64,000 nt of DNA from an uncultured Tateyamaria sp. (GTDB lineage: Bacteria > Pseudomonadota > Alphaproteobacteria > Rhodobacterales > Rhodobacteraceae). Below are positions 1 to 8,617 of the stretch, in pieces. Every line of letters starts with the position of its first letter. Within the stretch, counting starts at the first letter, position 1. Location: the NCBI RefSeq assembly GCF_947503385.1, contig NZ_CANNDO010000002.1, positions 620,001 to 684,000 of the forward strand. The letters are read 5' to 3'. A program made the position numbers and the translations under genes. The notes under the pieces are model-generated. The model saw only the letters and a list, made by a program, of their open reading frames with translations, did no database searches and was not told the origin of the DNA.

Positions 1-512
1 CGGGGCTGAATGGTGCCGGGCCGCGGACCGACCTGTTTCCCGTGACCGGCGGTGTTGATCCGGATGTGAACGGACCGGAACAGACTGCATTCATCCGCGG
101 GCTGATGTTCGTGAACGTCGACCTGAACGACATGTCCGTCGAAGGTGAGATTTACGACCGTACGGCTGTCTTGCAAAGCCCGACAAATCCGAACGCCGCA
201 GTCTTTGGCGACCTGCCCGACCTTGTGCTGGTCGATGGCGCGTTGACAGGCGACGGCACGTTCAGTGGCAACATCGAGATCGACGCAACGGATGTCACCA
301 ACCCCGGCACTCCGTCTGATCCGGTTGGCGTTGATATCGGCGACTTTGCCGGTGTGATCGGCGGCACGGACGGCGGGTCGATCGTGGGTGGCACACGGAT
401 CGAGGAGTTTACCGACGAACTCGACAGCGAGATCGAATTTGGTGTCTTTGTTCTGGATATCTGTACCACCGCCAGCACTGACCCGATCTGTGTGAACGCA
501 CTGCAACCCTGA
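1..512 (+). CDS. Barrel-like exported protein, 3' part, probable Slam substrate
   Basis: The frame is open from the left edge (first full codon at base 3) to TGA at 510-512, so this is the C-terminal end (169 codons visible) of a longer gene. The visible part is rich in Gly, Asp, Thr and Ser, has no long hydrophobic stretch, and has alternating strands with a GTFSGNI motif followed by GDFAGVIGG and a terminal GVFVLDIC segment. That resembles the C-terminal barrel of TbpB-like Slam-dependent surface proteins (family knowledge). The Slam-type gene starts 20 bases downstream on the same strand, which supports a substrate role. The N-terminus, and so any lipobox or signal peptide, lies outside the window. 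Confident as a coding region, moderate for the role. Confidence 0.7.
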   Translation, partial: GLNGAGPRTDLFPVTGGVDPDVNGPEQTAFIRGLMFVNVDLNDMSVEGEIYDRTAVLQSPTNPNAAVFGDLPDLVLVDGALTGDGTFSGNIEIDATDVTNPGTPSDPVGVDIGDFAGVIGGTDGGSIVGGTRIEEFTDELDSEIEFGVFVLDICTTASTDPICVNALQP

Positions 513-532
513 GCCTTGGGGCGGAGCGTGGC

Positions 533-1969
533 ATGAAACGCGCGCTGCGCGCAGCCCTACTGGTGCTTGGTGGCGGGTCTGTCGCTCTGGCGCAGGCTGC
601 GGATGTCCCGTCGTCCCCACCACAGGCGGCACGCGCCGCCCCTGCGCAGACCCCTGAACAAGACAGCGGCACACTCACTCTGGACGAGGCGCGCCTGCTG
701 GCGCGCCAAGCGCTTTATGCGGGCCGGTTCGAAGTGGCCCGACAACTTGCCATGGGCTTGCTCAAGGCTGATGCCGAAGACCCTTACGCCTATGGCGTAC
801 TCGCCGCTGCGCACAGCCGGCTAAACGATCCCAAACTTGCACGCGCCGCCGCGCGCCTGTCCTACAAATACTCCGACACCCCCGCCCAGAAGTTCGGTGC
901 CGCCCGCACAGCGGCCAGCGTGGCCTTGCAGCATGAACGCCCGACACTCAGTCAGGCGTGGTTGCGCATTGCCGCCACGCATACCGAAACGGACAAGCAG
1001 GAGGCAGAGCTAAAGCGTGACTATGCCCGCGCCCGCGCCGCCAACCCGCTGTCATTCAACATCAGCCTTGGTGTTGCCCCGTCCGATAACGTGAACTCCG
1101 GTACCGACAACGTGCTGGAGGTGATCAACGGCGTGCCGACCCTTGGACGCTTTGGCAGTGCGACCCGCGCGCTGTCGGGGGTCGTGACCACATTTGACAC
1201 AAGGCTGCGCTACAGGCTGCGCCGCGACGCCAACAGCGTCACCCACGCGAACGCGCGCCTCTATATTCGGCGCGTAGAGCTGTCCGAGAGCGCCGAGGCC
1301 GACGCACCAGGGGTCAATGGCAGCCTCTTTTCCTCTACCTTTGCCGAGGTGGGGGTGAACCACCGCTTTGCGCTGGGGGCCAAAGGCAACAGCGCTTCGG
1401 TGGGTTTTGCACTTGGGGCGAGTTGGTCCGGGGGCGAGCGGTCTTATGACTTCGCGAAACTGGAGTTGGGGCGCAGCCTGCGGTTGGGCGATGCCAACGG
1501 TCTGAGCTTTTCGGCGGTGGCCGAGACGCGCAAATCGGACATAAGCGCCACGCGCGACAGTGATGTCCTGACCCTGTCGGGCACCTTTCAACACAAACGC
1601 GGCAACGGTGACCGGGTGTCACTGGGTCTGACGGTGCAGGATGTGTCTGGCGCATTCGTCAATGCAGATTACCAGACCACCAGCGCGCGGCTGGCCTATA
1701 CGTTTGGCAAAGCGCTGGGACCGGCGACGGTCACCGCAGGCATGACGGTCGGTCTGACCGATTACGACACCTACACGCTCTACAGCCCGGTTGCGGGCGG
1801 GCGCGAGGATGTCTCTTACTACGGTGATGTGTCGCTCTTTTTCAAAGACTATGACTATGCCGGGTTTGCCCCCACGGTGCGGGTGCGCAGCGGGCGGCGC
1901 ACCTCCAACGTCAACCGGTTCGAGATCAGCGAAACGACCGTGACCCTTGGTTTGCAATCAAAGTTCTGA
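533..1969 (+). CDS. Slam-type surface (lipo)protein translocon, TPR plus beta-barrel
   Basis: 478 residues. An N-terminal signal peptide (about residues 1-22, ending AQAA) is followed by an alpha-helical TPR-like region (about 45-160, with ARLLARQALYAGRFEVARQL). A beta-barrel of about 300 residues then begins near NISLGVAPSDNVNSG and ends in LGLQSKF, with the terminal aromatic residue usual for outer-membrane barrels. This order, signal-TPR-barrel, matches the surface lipoprotein assembly modulator family (DUF560), which moves substrates across the outer membrane. The start ATG has a GGAG ribosome site about 8 bases upstream. It follows its presumed substrate by 20 bases, so the two are probably co-transcribed. 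It might instead be an uncharacterised barrel protein of the same architecture; the Slam assignment rests on recognised motifs and not on a search. Confidence 0.72.
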   Translation: MKRALRAALLVLGGGSVALAQAADVPSSPPQAARAAPAQTPEQDSGTLTLDEARLLARQALYAGRFEVARQLAMGLLKADAEDPYAYGVLAAAHSRLNDPKLARAAARLSYKYSDTPAQKFGAARTAASVALQHERPTLSQAWLRIAATHTETDKQEAELKRDYARARAANPLSFNISLGVAPSDNVNSGTDNVLEVINGVPTLGRFGSATRALSGVVTTFDTRLRYRLRRDANSVTHANARLYIRRVELSESAEADAPGVNGSLFSSTFAEVGVNHRFALGAKGNSASVGFALGASWSGGERSYDFAKLELGRSLRLGDANGLSFSAVAETRKSDISATRDSDVLTLSGTFQHKRGNGDRVSLGLTVQDVSGAFVNADYQTTSARLAYTFGKALGPATVTAGMTVGLTDYDTYTLYSPVAGGREDVSYYGDVSLFFKDYDYAGFAPTVRVRSGRRTSNVNRFEISETTVTLGLQSKF

Positions 1970-2069
1970 GAGCCGCGCGCACTCGGCGCTGGCCCTGCGC
2001 GGGCACCATGCTAGTCTTTGACACGCGCCTCCGGTTGGGGGGCACGACATGACTTGCAAGGAGCCCTTC

Positions 2070-2498
2070 ATGGCAACGACCTATCTGCACACGATGGTGC
2101 GCGTCCTCGATCTGGATGCATCCATCGCGTTCTATAAACTGCTGGGCTTGGAAGAGACCCGCCGCCACGACAGTGAAGGCGGGCGGTTCACGCTCGTGTT
2201 CATGACGCCGCCGGGGCAGGAAAACGCCCATGTGGAACTGACCTATAACTGGGACGGCGATGATGGCTTGCCATCGGACAGCCGTCATTTCGGCCACCTC
2301 GCCTACCGCGTCGACAATATTTACGACATGTGCCAGCACCTGATGGACAATGGCGTGACGATCAACCGCCCGCCACGCGATGGGCACATGGCCTTTGTCC
2401 GGTCGCCCGACAACGTGTCGATCGAACTGCTCCAAGCTGGCGAAGACTTGCCCCCGGCGGAGCCGTGGGCAAGCATGGAAAACACGGGCCATTGGTAA
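2070..2498 (+). CDS. gloA: Lactoylglutathione lyase (glyoxalase I)
   Basis: 142 residues, a single VOC domain of the usual length for bacterial glyoxalase I. It isomerises the methylglyoxal-glutathione hemithioacetal to S-lactoylglutathione in the cytosol. Candidate metal ligands are visible: a His near residue 7, Glu in AHVELTYNW, His in RHFGHLAYRV and Glu in VSIELLQ. I chose the ATG at 2070 and not the one at 2049 because AAGGAG lies at about 2056-2061, correctly spaced for 2070. The stop codon overlaps the likely TTG start of the next gene, so the downstream DUF1194 pair may be translated by coupling. Confidence 0.93.
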   Translation: MATTYLHTMVRVLDLDASIAFYKLLGLEETRRHDSEGGRFTLVFMTPPGQENAHVELTYNWDGDDGLPSDSRHFGHLAYRVDNIYDMCQHLMDNGVTINRPPRDGHMAFVRSPDNVSIELLQAGEDLPPAEPWASMENTGHW

Positions 2499-3193
2499 GA
2501 GCGCTTGCCCTTCTGGCGGCGCTCGGTTGGGCGGGACCTGCGTCGGCGTGCCGGTTGGCCCTGCTTTTGGCGCTGGACGTGTCATCGTCTGTCGACGCCC
2601 GCGAGGATGAATTGCAGCGTGGCGGCCTTGTCGCCGCGCTGACCGCGCCCGAAGTCGTCTCTGCCTTTTTGTCCAATGACGAACCCGTCGCGCTGGCCGT
2701 ATTCGAATGGTCCGGGCGCTACAATCAGGAGGTTGTGCTGGATTGGCTGACCGTTGATGATCCCGGCGATCTGGTGCGTGCCGCTGAAACCGTGGCCGCC
2801 AGCACCCGCTCGCACAATGAATTTCCCACCGCCATGGGCTATGCGCTGGGATTTGCATCCGAGATGTTCGCGCGCGCGCCCGCCTGCCGCGCCCAGACCA
2901 TCGACATGGCCGGAGACGGGCAGAACAACGAAGGGTTTGGCCCCAGAATCGCCTATCGCGAGTTTCCATTGCGCGACGTGACCGTGAACGGGCTGGTGGT
3001 GAATGCGGCTGAATTCACCTCGGAAAGCCAGTTGATCCGATACTATGAGCGGCAGGTCCTCAAAGGTCCCACCGCGTTTCTCGAAGTGGCACAGGGGTTC
3101 GAGGATTACGAGCGCGCCATGCGCCGCAAGCTGGAACGCGAGGTCCTGCCTGCGCTGATTGGGCGGCTGGACACCGGGACCCGGGTGCAATGA
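2492..3193 (+). CDS. DUF1194 protein, VWA-like, exported (copy 1)
   Basis: About 233 residues. A signal peptide (LALLAALGWAGPASAC) precedes a domain beginning LALDVSSSVD, a DxSxS pattern typical of a von Willebrand A metal-binding site, with a later IDMAGDGQNNEG that could supply the last metal-site Asp. DUF1194 has no established biochemical role. No ATG is available at the N-terminus. The best start is TTG at 2492, overlapping the gloA stop, because it places the signal peptide right at the N-terminus; longer in-frame starts would add an implausible leader. The stop overlaps the next ATG (ATGA at 3190-3193). Acts in the periplasm by inference. Confidence 0.82.
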   Translation: MVRALALLAALGWAGPASACRLALLLALDVSSSVDAREDELQRGGLVAALTAPEVVSAFLSNDEPVALAVFEWSGRYNQEVVLDWLTVDDPGDLVRAAETVAASTRSHNEFPTAMGYALGFASEMFARAPACRAQTIDMAGDGQNNEGFGPRIAYREFPLRDVTVNGLVVNAAEFTSESQLIRYYERQVLKGPTAFLEVAQGFEDYERAMRRKLEREVLPALIGRLDTGTRVQ

Positions 3194-3906
3194 AATTCGC
3201 GCTGGCCACTCTTCTGGCCCTGACGGTCAGTGCAGCAGAGGCAGGTTGCCGTCAGGCGCTGGCGCTGGGTCTGGATGTGTCAGGGTCGGTCGATGCGCGG
3301 GAATACAGGCTCCAGATCGACGGGTTGGCCGCAGCACTTGGTGCGCAACCGGTACATGACGCCCTGATGCAAATGCCGGGCACTCCGGTCGAACTGTTGA
3401 TCTACGAATGGAGCGGGCCCGACAACCCCGCCGTGATCCTACCGTGGACCGCCATCACCAGCCCCACAGTTCTGGCCGCCGTGCAGGCGCAACTGCGCGC
3501 CACCGAACGCCGCACGGCGAGCCCCGGCACGGCGCTTGGCCTTGCCATGCGCGAGGGGCTGCGCCACCTGCAAGCCCGGCGCAATTGCTGGAAACGTACG
3601 CTGGATATCTCGGGCGACGGCAAGTCGAACCTCGGACCGCGCCCCCAGTTCGAGCGTGAGGCGTTCGCGACGACCGACATCGTGATCAACGCGCTTGTGA
3701 TCGGTGCCGACAGCCCATCGATCGGTGATCTGAGGCAGGCGGAAGTGTCGGGGCTGAGCCGATATTTTCAGGCCGAAGTCATCTGGGGCGCAGGCAGCTT
3801 TGTCGAGACGGCGCTGGGGTTCGAGGACTACGCCGCCGCCATGGCGCGCAAGCTGGAACGCGAATTGGAAGCGGTGATTGTGGGCCGCGCGTCAGAGGAG
3901 CGGTAG
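3190..3906 (+). CDS. DUF1194 protein, VWA-like, exported (copy 2)
   Basis: 238 residues, a tandem paralogue of the gene before it. Signal peptide MKFALATLLALTVSAAEA, then GLDVSGSVDAREYRLQ with the same DxSxS metal-site pattern, an EWSG motif shared with copy 1, TLDISGDGKSN, and a shared C-terminal motif (GFEDYAAAMARKLERE). The ATGA overlap with copy 1 indicates translational coupling and perhaps a heterodimer. The 3' end overlaps the convergent NicO gene by 15 bases. The function of DUF1194 is not established. Confidence 0.85.
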   Translation: MKFALATLLALTVSAAEAGCRQALALGLDVSGSVDAREYRLQIDGLAAALGAQPVHDALMQMPGTPVELLIYEWSGPDNPAVILPWTAITSPTVLAAVQAQLRATERRTASPGTALGLAMREGLRHLQARRNCWKRTLDISGDGKSNLGPRPQFEREAFATTDIVINALVIGADSPSIGDLRQAEVSGLSRYFQAEVIWGAGSFVETALGFEDYAAAMARKLERELEAVIVGRASEER

Positions 3907-4818
3907 GACCAGCGCCGTCGCCACCAGCGCAATCATTGCACCAGCCGCAATTTCCACCAGCGCCACAGCGCGCAAGGCCCCTGCCCCTTGCCAGTTGTCC
4001 AGCAGGCTTTGTCGCGCACCAACGGCGGCAATGGCCACCAAGACCGTCACGCTGGCGGTTCCCAACCCCATCACAAATGCGCCCGCCACACCCGCCCACG
4101 GGATGCCCAAGCCAAAACACAGGATCAGCAGGAACACCGCGCCCGTGCAGGGCCGGATCGCGATGGACCCGACAATGGCCACCGCGTCTTTCCAAGAGGT
4201 TATGTTTTCCACCTGTTGCGGCGTGGGCGCATGGGCATGGCCGCAGGTTTCGCAGGTGCCATCGCTGGCGTGGTCATGGTGGTGGTCATGGTGATGGTGA
4301 TCGTGCGCATGGGCCTGTGCCCCACCGGTGCGCACCATGCGGCGCAGGCCGCGCACCAACAGCCACAGGCCCACCAGCGCAATGGCGATGTAGCTGGCCG
4401 GAGCCAGCACCACCTCGGCGGCATCGGTCATCTGCGCGCGGCTCCAGCCCAGCACCCATGCGCCGACGGCAACCAGCACCACAGCTGCCAGCGCTTGGGC
4501 CAGCGAGGACAGCAGCGCGAGACCCGACAGCCGCAACGCCGTCACCCGAGCCGCAGCGCCATAGCCGCCGATGACCAGCTTGCCGTGACCCGGCCCCGCC
4601 GCATGGAAAAACCCGTAGGCCGCGCAGAGGCCCATCAGCCCAAACCACGCACCCGGCTGGCCCGCCCGCACCGCGCGCAACCCTCCGGCCAGCGCGCGCT
4701 GTGCCTGTTCCTGTCCAGCGACGGCCCAGCGTGACACATCACCCATGCCACCAAAGCCGAACAACCAGACCAAGAGGCCTGCCAGCACGGCGCCAACGCC
4801 GAATTTCAGGACGTGCAT
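3892..4818 (-). CDS. NicO/RcnA-type nickel/cobalt transporter
   Basis: 308 residues with about six membrane segments. It carries the two family signatures, HAAGPGHGK near residue 75 and IRPCTGAVF near residue 223. Between them is a long histidine-rich cytosolic loop (HAHDHHHHDHHHDH, then CETCGHAHA) that should bind transition metals. NicO-family proteins move Ni2+ or Co2+, mostly outward in RcnA. The start overlaps the stop of the upstream DUF1007 gene by 13 bases, and the pairing with DUF1007 is a known metal-homeostasis arrangement. The metal and the direction of transport cannot be read from the sequence. Confidence 0.9.
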   Translation of the reverse strand: MHVLKFGVGAVLAGLLVWLFGFGGMGDVSRWAVAGQEQAQRALAGGLRAVRAGQPGAWFGLMGLCAAYGFFHAAGPGHGKLVIGGYGAAARVTALRLSGLALLSSLAQALAAVVLVAVGAWVLGWSRAQMTDAAEVVLAPASYIAIALVGLWLLVRGLRRMVRTGGAQAHAHDHHHHDHHHDHASDGTCETCGHAHAPTPQQVENITSWKDAVAIVGSIAIRPCTGAVFLLILCFGLGIPWAGVAGAFVMGLGTASVTVLVAIAAVGARQSLLDNWQGAGALRAVALVEIAAGAMIALVATALVLPLL

Positions 4819-5429
4819 GTAACGGTCACCGTGTCGGCAAAGGCCTCACCAACCTCTGGATAGCTGTCTTCGGCCTGCGCGGCGGGCGTGGCGTACAGCA
4901 ACTCCTCGACCAGCGAATAAGCCGCGTCGAGGTCCGCAGGAACGACCTGCGCGGCACAGGGGCCTTCCACCTCGACCGCACCCACGAGGCTATAAGCGGT
5001 GTAAAAAGTGGGATCATACGCCTTGACCACCAGACCGTCAGCGGGGCCGGAGGCAGCGCGGAAATGGGTGGACGTGATCAGCCCACGCTCAACACGGACC
5101 CCCCGGCCCTGCGGTGGGCCAAGCGTCACGGTCGAGCCGTCACGGGTGGCGTGCGTGTCGCCCAGATAGCCTTCGATCCAGTTCATGTCGAACCCGTCGA
5201 GCCGCCGCAATTCATCGTCGCGCAACCGGCCATCGCCGTCATTGTCGAGCCCCATGTCCGACATCAGAAGCAGCGAATAGAAATCGTCATATGTCCAGCT
5301 GATCTCGACCCCTTCGAGGCGTCCCGCATTATCCACGACGACGCGGATTTTTGTGTCCACGAAAACGTGGGGATGCGCCGCGGCAAAGCCGGGCAACAGG
5401 GCGATAACAAGGGCGGACAAGAAACGCAT
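4806..5429 (-). CDS. DUF1007 periplasmic protein, partner of NicO transporter
   Basis: 207 residues. A signal peptide (MRFLSALVIALLPGFAAA) leaves a mature N-terminus HPHVFVD, the conserved histidine start of DUF1007. Further features are ISWTYDDFYS and an Asp/Asn-rich MGLDNDGDGRLRDDELRRLD segment that looks like an EF-hand-type metal loop. The frame extends upstream to 5522, but that extension is Arg/Cys-rich and precedes the signal peptide, so ATG 5429 is chosen. It probably delivers metal to, or receives it from, the co-transcribed NicO protein in the periplasm (inference from context). Confidence 0.85.
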   Translation of the reverse strand: MRFLSALVIALLPGFAAAHPHVFVDTKIRVVVDNAGRLEGVEISWTYDDFYSLLLMSDMGLDNDGDGRLRDDELRRLDGFDMNWIEGYLGDTHATRDGSTVTLGPPQGRGVRVERGLITSTHFRAASGPADGLVVKAYDPTFYTAYSLVGAVEVEGPCAAQVVPADLDAAYSLVEELLYATPAAQAEDSYPEVGEAFADTVTVTCTS

Positions 5430-5571
5430 GAACCAGATGTAGCGACGCGGCCTGCCCGGCTCAACCCCGCGCCGCTCACAGGCCCGGCACCGCCACGCTG
5501 TCGGGCCTGTCACCGCCTGCATTTCAGGCGCGATGCGCTCGCGTCGGGGATATGCGGACGGGGTGATGGAT

Positions 5572-5615
5572 CACAGGTTGATTTCACGGTCCAGCCTGTC
5601 ACAGTGCAACCTGTG
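5572..5615. promoter_or_regulatory. 9-bp inverted repeat between DUF1007 and hydrolase genes
   Basis: CACAGGTTG at 5572-5580 is mirrored by CAACCTGTG at 5607-5615, with a 26-base spacer. It lies in the divergent intergenic region, about 150 bases upstream of the DUF1007 start and 50 bases upstream of the hydrolase start. It could be an operator or an RNA hairpin. No regulator gene lies beside it, and I do not recognise the motif. Confidence 0.35.
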
Positions 5616-5663
5616 GGTGGTATGTCGGTTGCCTTTTGCGAAAGCCCCGGAAAGGATCGGGAC

Positions 5664-6965
5664 ATGCCAGGACGGAATACTCAAATACCCGGAACGACAA
5701 CGCTTTTGGCTGCGGCCTGCGTGGCAACAGGCAGTTTGGCCAATCCCATAGATACAATCCGCCCCGACGCGCCTGCGCTCGCGCCTTTTGGACCATACGC
5801 CATCGGCGTACGGACCGAAGCGATCACCCTACCGGACAGTATCGACGTTCTGAACATCGCGGGCGACAACGTGCCACGCTATGACCGCCCCCTGACGCTC
5901 GAAATCTGGTATCCGGCAGCCATTGGCACCGAACTGGGCAGCACGTACACTGCGACATTGCGCGACGGCGTGACCACAGTGCCTCTGACCGGTCGGGCCG
6001 CGCGCGACGCAGAGCCTGCGGCGGACGGGCAATTCCCCCTCGTGCTGATCAGTCACGGGTATCCCGGAAACCGCTACCTGATGAGCCATCTGGGCGAAAA
6101 CCTCGCCTCCAAGGGCTATGTGGCCGTGGCCATCGACCATACCGACAGCACCTATTCGGATCAGGCGGCGTTTGGCGCAACGTTGTTGCACCGGCCAACG
6201 GATCAGGACCGCGTGCTGGACCATATGGCGGGCCTGAACGGTCCTCTGGGTGCGATTGTCGACGCGGACCGGACCGGGATCGTCGGCTTTTCCATGGGCG
6301 GCTACGGCGCGCTGATCTATGGTGGCGCGGGCGTGACACAAGCCGCCACCGAACTGAGCTGGGGCACACCAAACCGGCTGCTGGCCGCGCATCTTGCCGG
6401 GTCCGACAGGCACGAGGCGCTGATTGACGACCGGATCAAGGCCGTGATCGCCATTGGCCCATGGGGCTACAACGCTGGCATCTGGGACATGGACGGCATG
6501 GCGGGCCTGCGGGTGCCCACGCTGTTCATGGCAGGCAGCGCCGACGATGTGGCCGTATACGACGCTATCCGTGGCATGTTCGACGGTGCCATAGACACCG
6601 AACGGCACCTGCTGACCTTTGTTTACGCCAACCACAATGCCGCCGCCCCCATCCCCGCCCCGGAGGAAGCGTGGACACCTGCCCAAGGGTTGGATTTCGT
6701 GCCCTTCGACCATTACGCGGATCCGGTCTGGGACACGGTGCGGATGAACAACATCGCCCAGCATTTTGCGACGGCGTTCTTTGATCTGCACCTCAAGGCG
6801 GATGCGTCGCGGCGCGATTACCTCGACCTTGTGCCCCGGTCAGAGGACGGGATTGTGGCACTGGACGATGCCGGAAACCAGACCGAGGATCACACTTACT
6901 GGCTTGGCTTTGCCCCCCGCACGGCAGCGGGATTGCGGTTCGAAACCAAGCGTCCGGGCGAGTGA
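5664..6965 (+). CDS. Exported alpha/beta hydrolase, dienelactone/PAF-acetylhydrolase type
   Basis: 433 residues. A signal-peptide-like N-terminus (TTLLAAACVATGSLA) is followed by a large alpha/beta hydrolase domain: the oxyanion region VLISHGYPGNRY, the nucleophile elbow VGFSMGGYGAL near residue 212, and a late VYANHNAAA with a candidate catalytic His. The length and LEIWYPA opening fit the PAF-acetylhydrolase/dienelactone hydrolase superfamily; the substrate is unknown. The open frame runs on upstream to 4701, antisense to the metal genes; ATG 5664 is chosen because AAGGATCGG precedes it and it begins the signal sequence. It overlaps the next gene by one base (TGATG). Confidence 0.83.
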   Translation: MPGRNTQIPGTTTLLAAACVATGSLANPIDTIRPDAPALAPFGPYAIGVRTEAITLPDSIDVLNIAGDNVPRYDRPLTLEIWYPAAIGTELGSTYTATLRDGVTTVPLTGRAARDAEPAADGQFPLVLISHGYPGNRYLMSHLGENLASKGYVAVAIDHTDSTYSDQAAFGATLLHRPTDQDRVLDHMAGLNGPLGAIVDADRTGIVGFSMGGYGALIYGGAGVTQAATELSWGTPNRLLAAHLAGSDRHEALIDDRIKAVIAIGPWGYNAGIWDMDGMAGLRVPTLFMAGSADDVAVYDAIRGMFDGAIDTERHLLTFVYANHNAAAPIPAPEEAWTPAQGLDFVPFDHYADPVWDTVRMNNIAQHFATAFFDLHLKADASRRDYLDLVPRSEDGIVALDDAGNQTEDHTYWLGFAPRTAAGLRFETKRPGE

Positions 6966-7828
6966 TGCGTGTCACGACCGAAACCCTGAACGGTCAGACA
7001 TTCACCGTGCGACGCTGGGGCGATCCGGAACTGCCCAAACTTTTGATGTTGCATGGCTTTCCAGAATACGGCGGAGCATGGGCTGAGGTGGCGGAACGGC
7101 TTTGTAACGGGTTTCATTGCATCGCACCGGATCAGCGTGGATATGGCGACAGCTATGCCCCGGCAGAAGTGGGCGATTATGCCCTATCGCATCTCGTACG
7201 CGATGCGGCAGCCTTGATCGGGGATGGGCCGGTGACGGTTCTGGGCCACGACTGGGGCGCATCCGTGGCCTACGGACTGGCGATGGCCCTGCCCGCGTCG
7301 GTGGCGCGGCTGATCGTCGTCAACGGTGTCCACCCGGTGCCCTTTCAGCGCGCGATGTGCGCAGGTAGAGCCCAATCTGAGGCTTCGCAATACATCAACG
7401 ACCTGCGCGCCCCCGGATCACATGACAGACTGGCTGCGGACGATTTTGCCGGCCTGATGCGTCTGTTTTCGGCCAAAATGGACCTGAGCTGGCTGACCGG
7501 TGAAGCGCTTGCCGCGCAAAAGGCCGTCTGGCGGCAATCGGGCCTCGCAGGCATGATCCACTGGTATCGTGCCTCTCCCCTGATCGTCGCTGACCCCGGC
7601 GCGCCTCAGCCGATGCCCGCCCTGCCGTTGGACCGGCTGCGGGTGCAATGCCCGCACCTGCTGATCTGGGGGATGGACGACACCGCGCTTTTGCCCGTTT
7701 CACACGAAGGGCTCGAAGAATTCGCGTCCGACCTCACGCGGGTTGAAATCAACGATGCAGACCATTGGATCTGTCACCAGCAGCCCGACAAGGTCGCAAC
7801 CGCAATTCTCGGTTGGCTTGACGCCTGA
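6965..7828 (+). CDS. Alpha/beta hydrolase, epoxide hydrolase-like
   Basis: 287 residues, cytosolic. It shows LHGFPEYGGAW (HGFP oxyanion motif), APDQRGYGDS, the elbow GHDWGAS with Asp as nucleophile, WGMDDTAL with the acid, and DADHWICHQQP with the catalytic His. An Asp nucleophile in the G-H-D-W-G context is typical of epoxide hydrolases and haloalkane dehalogenases. The start is ATG 6965 in a TGATG overlap with the preceding hydrolase; GTG 6962 is possible. The two genes are not close paralogues. Confidence 0.85.
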   Translation: MRVTTETLNGQTFTVRRWGDPELPKLLMLHGFPEYGGAWAEVAERLCNGFHCIAPDQRGYGDSYAPAEVGDYALSHLVRDAAALIGDGPVTVLGHDWGASVAYGLAMALPASVARLIVVNGVHPVPFQRAMCAGRAQSEASQYINDLRAPGSHDRLAADDFAGLMRLFSAKMDLSWLTGEALAAQKAVWRQSGLAGMIHWYRASPLIVADPGAPQPMPALPLDRLRVQCPHLLIWGMDDTALLPVSHEGLEEFASDLTRVEINDADHWICHQQPDKVATAILGWLDA

Positions 7829-7887
7829 CCCTTGGCAATCGCCCCGGCGCCCGCCATGCTGCGCCTCAAGGGTGACGGGGGCAGACC

Positions 7888-8550
7888 ATGAGCCACAGAT
7901 ACGACATCATGCGTGCGGCCAAGATGATTGAGGCAGCCTATGTCGGCCCCACACACCGGTCACTGCGCCAACATCTGCACGCATCGCTCGACGACAATGA
8001 TGTGCAGGCCCTGTATCTGCGGCAGGACATTCTGCTGATCCCGGGATCGAACTCCGTCGCGGACTATCTCAAATTCAACCTGCGTGTGCTCAATATTGGG
8101 GGCAAACGCTACCGGCTGAGCGACGATGACACCGAACAAGGCGCGTCCGGCACCATGTGGCATCAGGGATTTCTGCACTTTTCCAAGGTAATCTACGACT
8201 GGATCGAACGCGAAAACCTGCAACCCAAATACATCATCGGCCATTCGCTTGGGGCCGCGGCAACTCAGGTGCTGGTCCGCACTTACGGCGTGCCCGGCAT
8301 CGCCTTTGCCGCCCCCCGTCCGCGCCGAAACCGTGGCGCGATCAAGCACAGCGAGCTGTGCCTGTGCCTCAACCGGGACGATGACCCGGTCTGCGACCTG
8401 CCCCTGAATTTTCACCACATGGGCAAAATTCACCGCGCGCGCGCCAGACGCTCTGCGTTTGGCCCCAGTCACAAGATGAAACACTACAGGCGGGTGGTGG
8501 ACGAACAGCAAACCGGCGGCGTCCTGTTCAAGAAGTGGCCACCAGAGTGA
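7888..8550 (+). CDS. Class 3 lipase-like hydrolase
   Basis: 220 residues without a signal peptide. The nucleophile elbow IIGHSLGAAATQVL near residue 120 is the class 3 lipase G-H-S-L-G form, followed by IAFAAPRPRR as in that family and a later DDDPVCDLP that may hold the acid residue. A G-rich ribosome site (GGGGGCAG) precedes the ATG. The C-terminus is basic (RARARRSAFG). The substrate cannot be inferred, and cytosolic location is unusual for a true lipase. Confidence 0.75.
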   Translation: MSHRYDIMRAAKMIEAAYVGPTHRSLRQHLHASLDDNDVQALYLRQDILLIPGSNSVADYLKFNLRVLNIGGKRYRLSDDDTEQGASGTMWHQGFLHFSKVIYDWIERENLQPKYIIGHSLGAAATQVLVRTYGVPGIAFAAPRPRRNRGAIKHSELCLCLNRDDDPVCDLPLNFHHMGKIHRARARRSAFGPSHKMKHYRRVVDEQQTGGVLFKKWPPE

Positions 8551-8617
8551 CCGCAGGCCTTCCCCGGCCCTGTCCGCTCTGGCATAGTGCGCTCCAACAA
8601 CAAAAAGAGCAGCTGCC

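Noticed and set aside
4701-5663. N-terminal extension of the dienelactone-type hydrolase
   Set aside because: It lies antisense to NicO/DUF1007; the signal peptide and ribosome site support ATG 5664.
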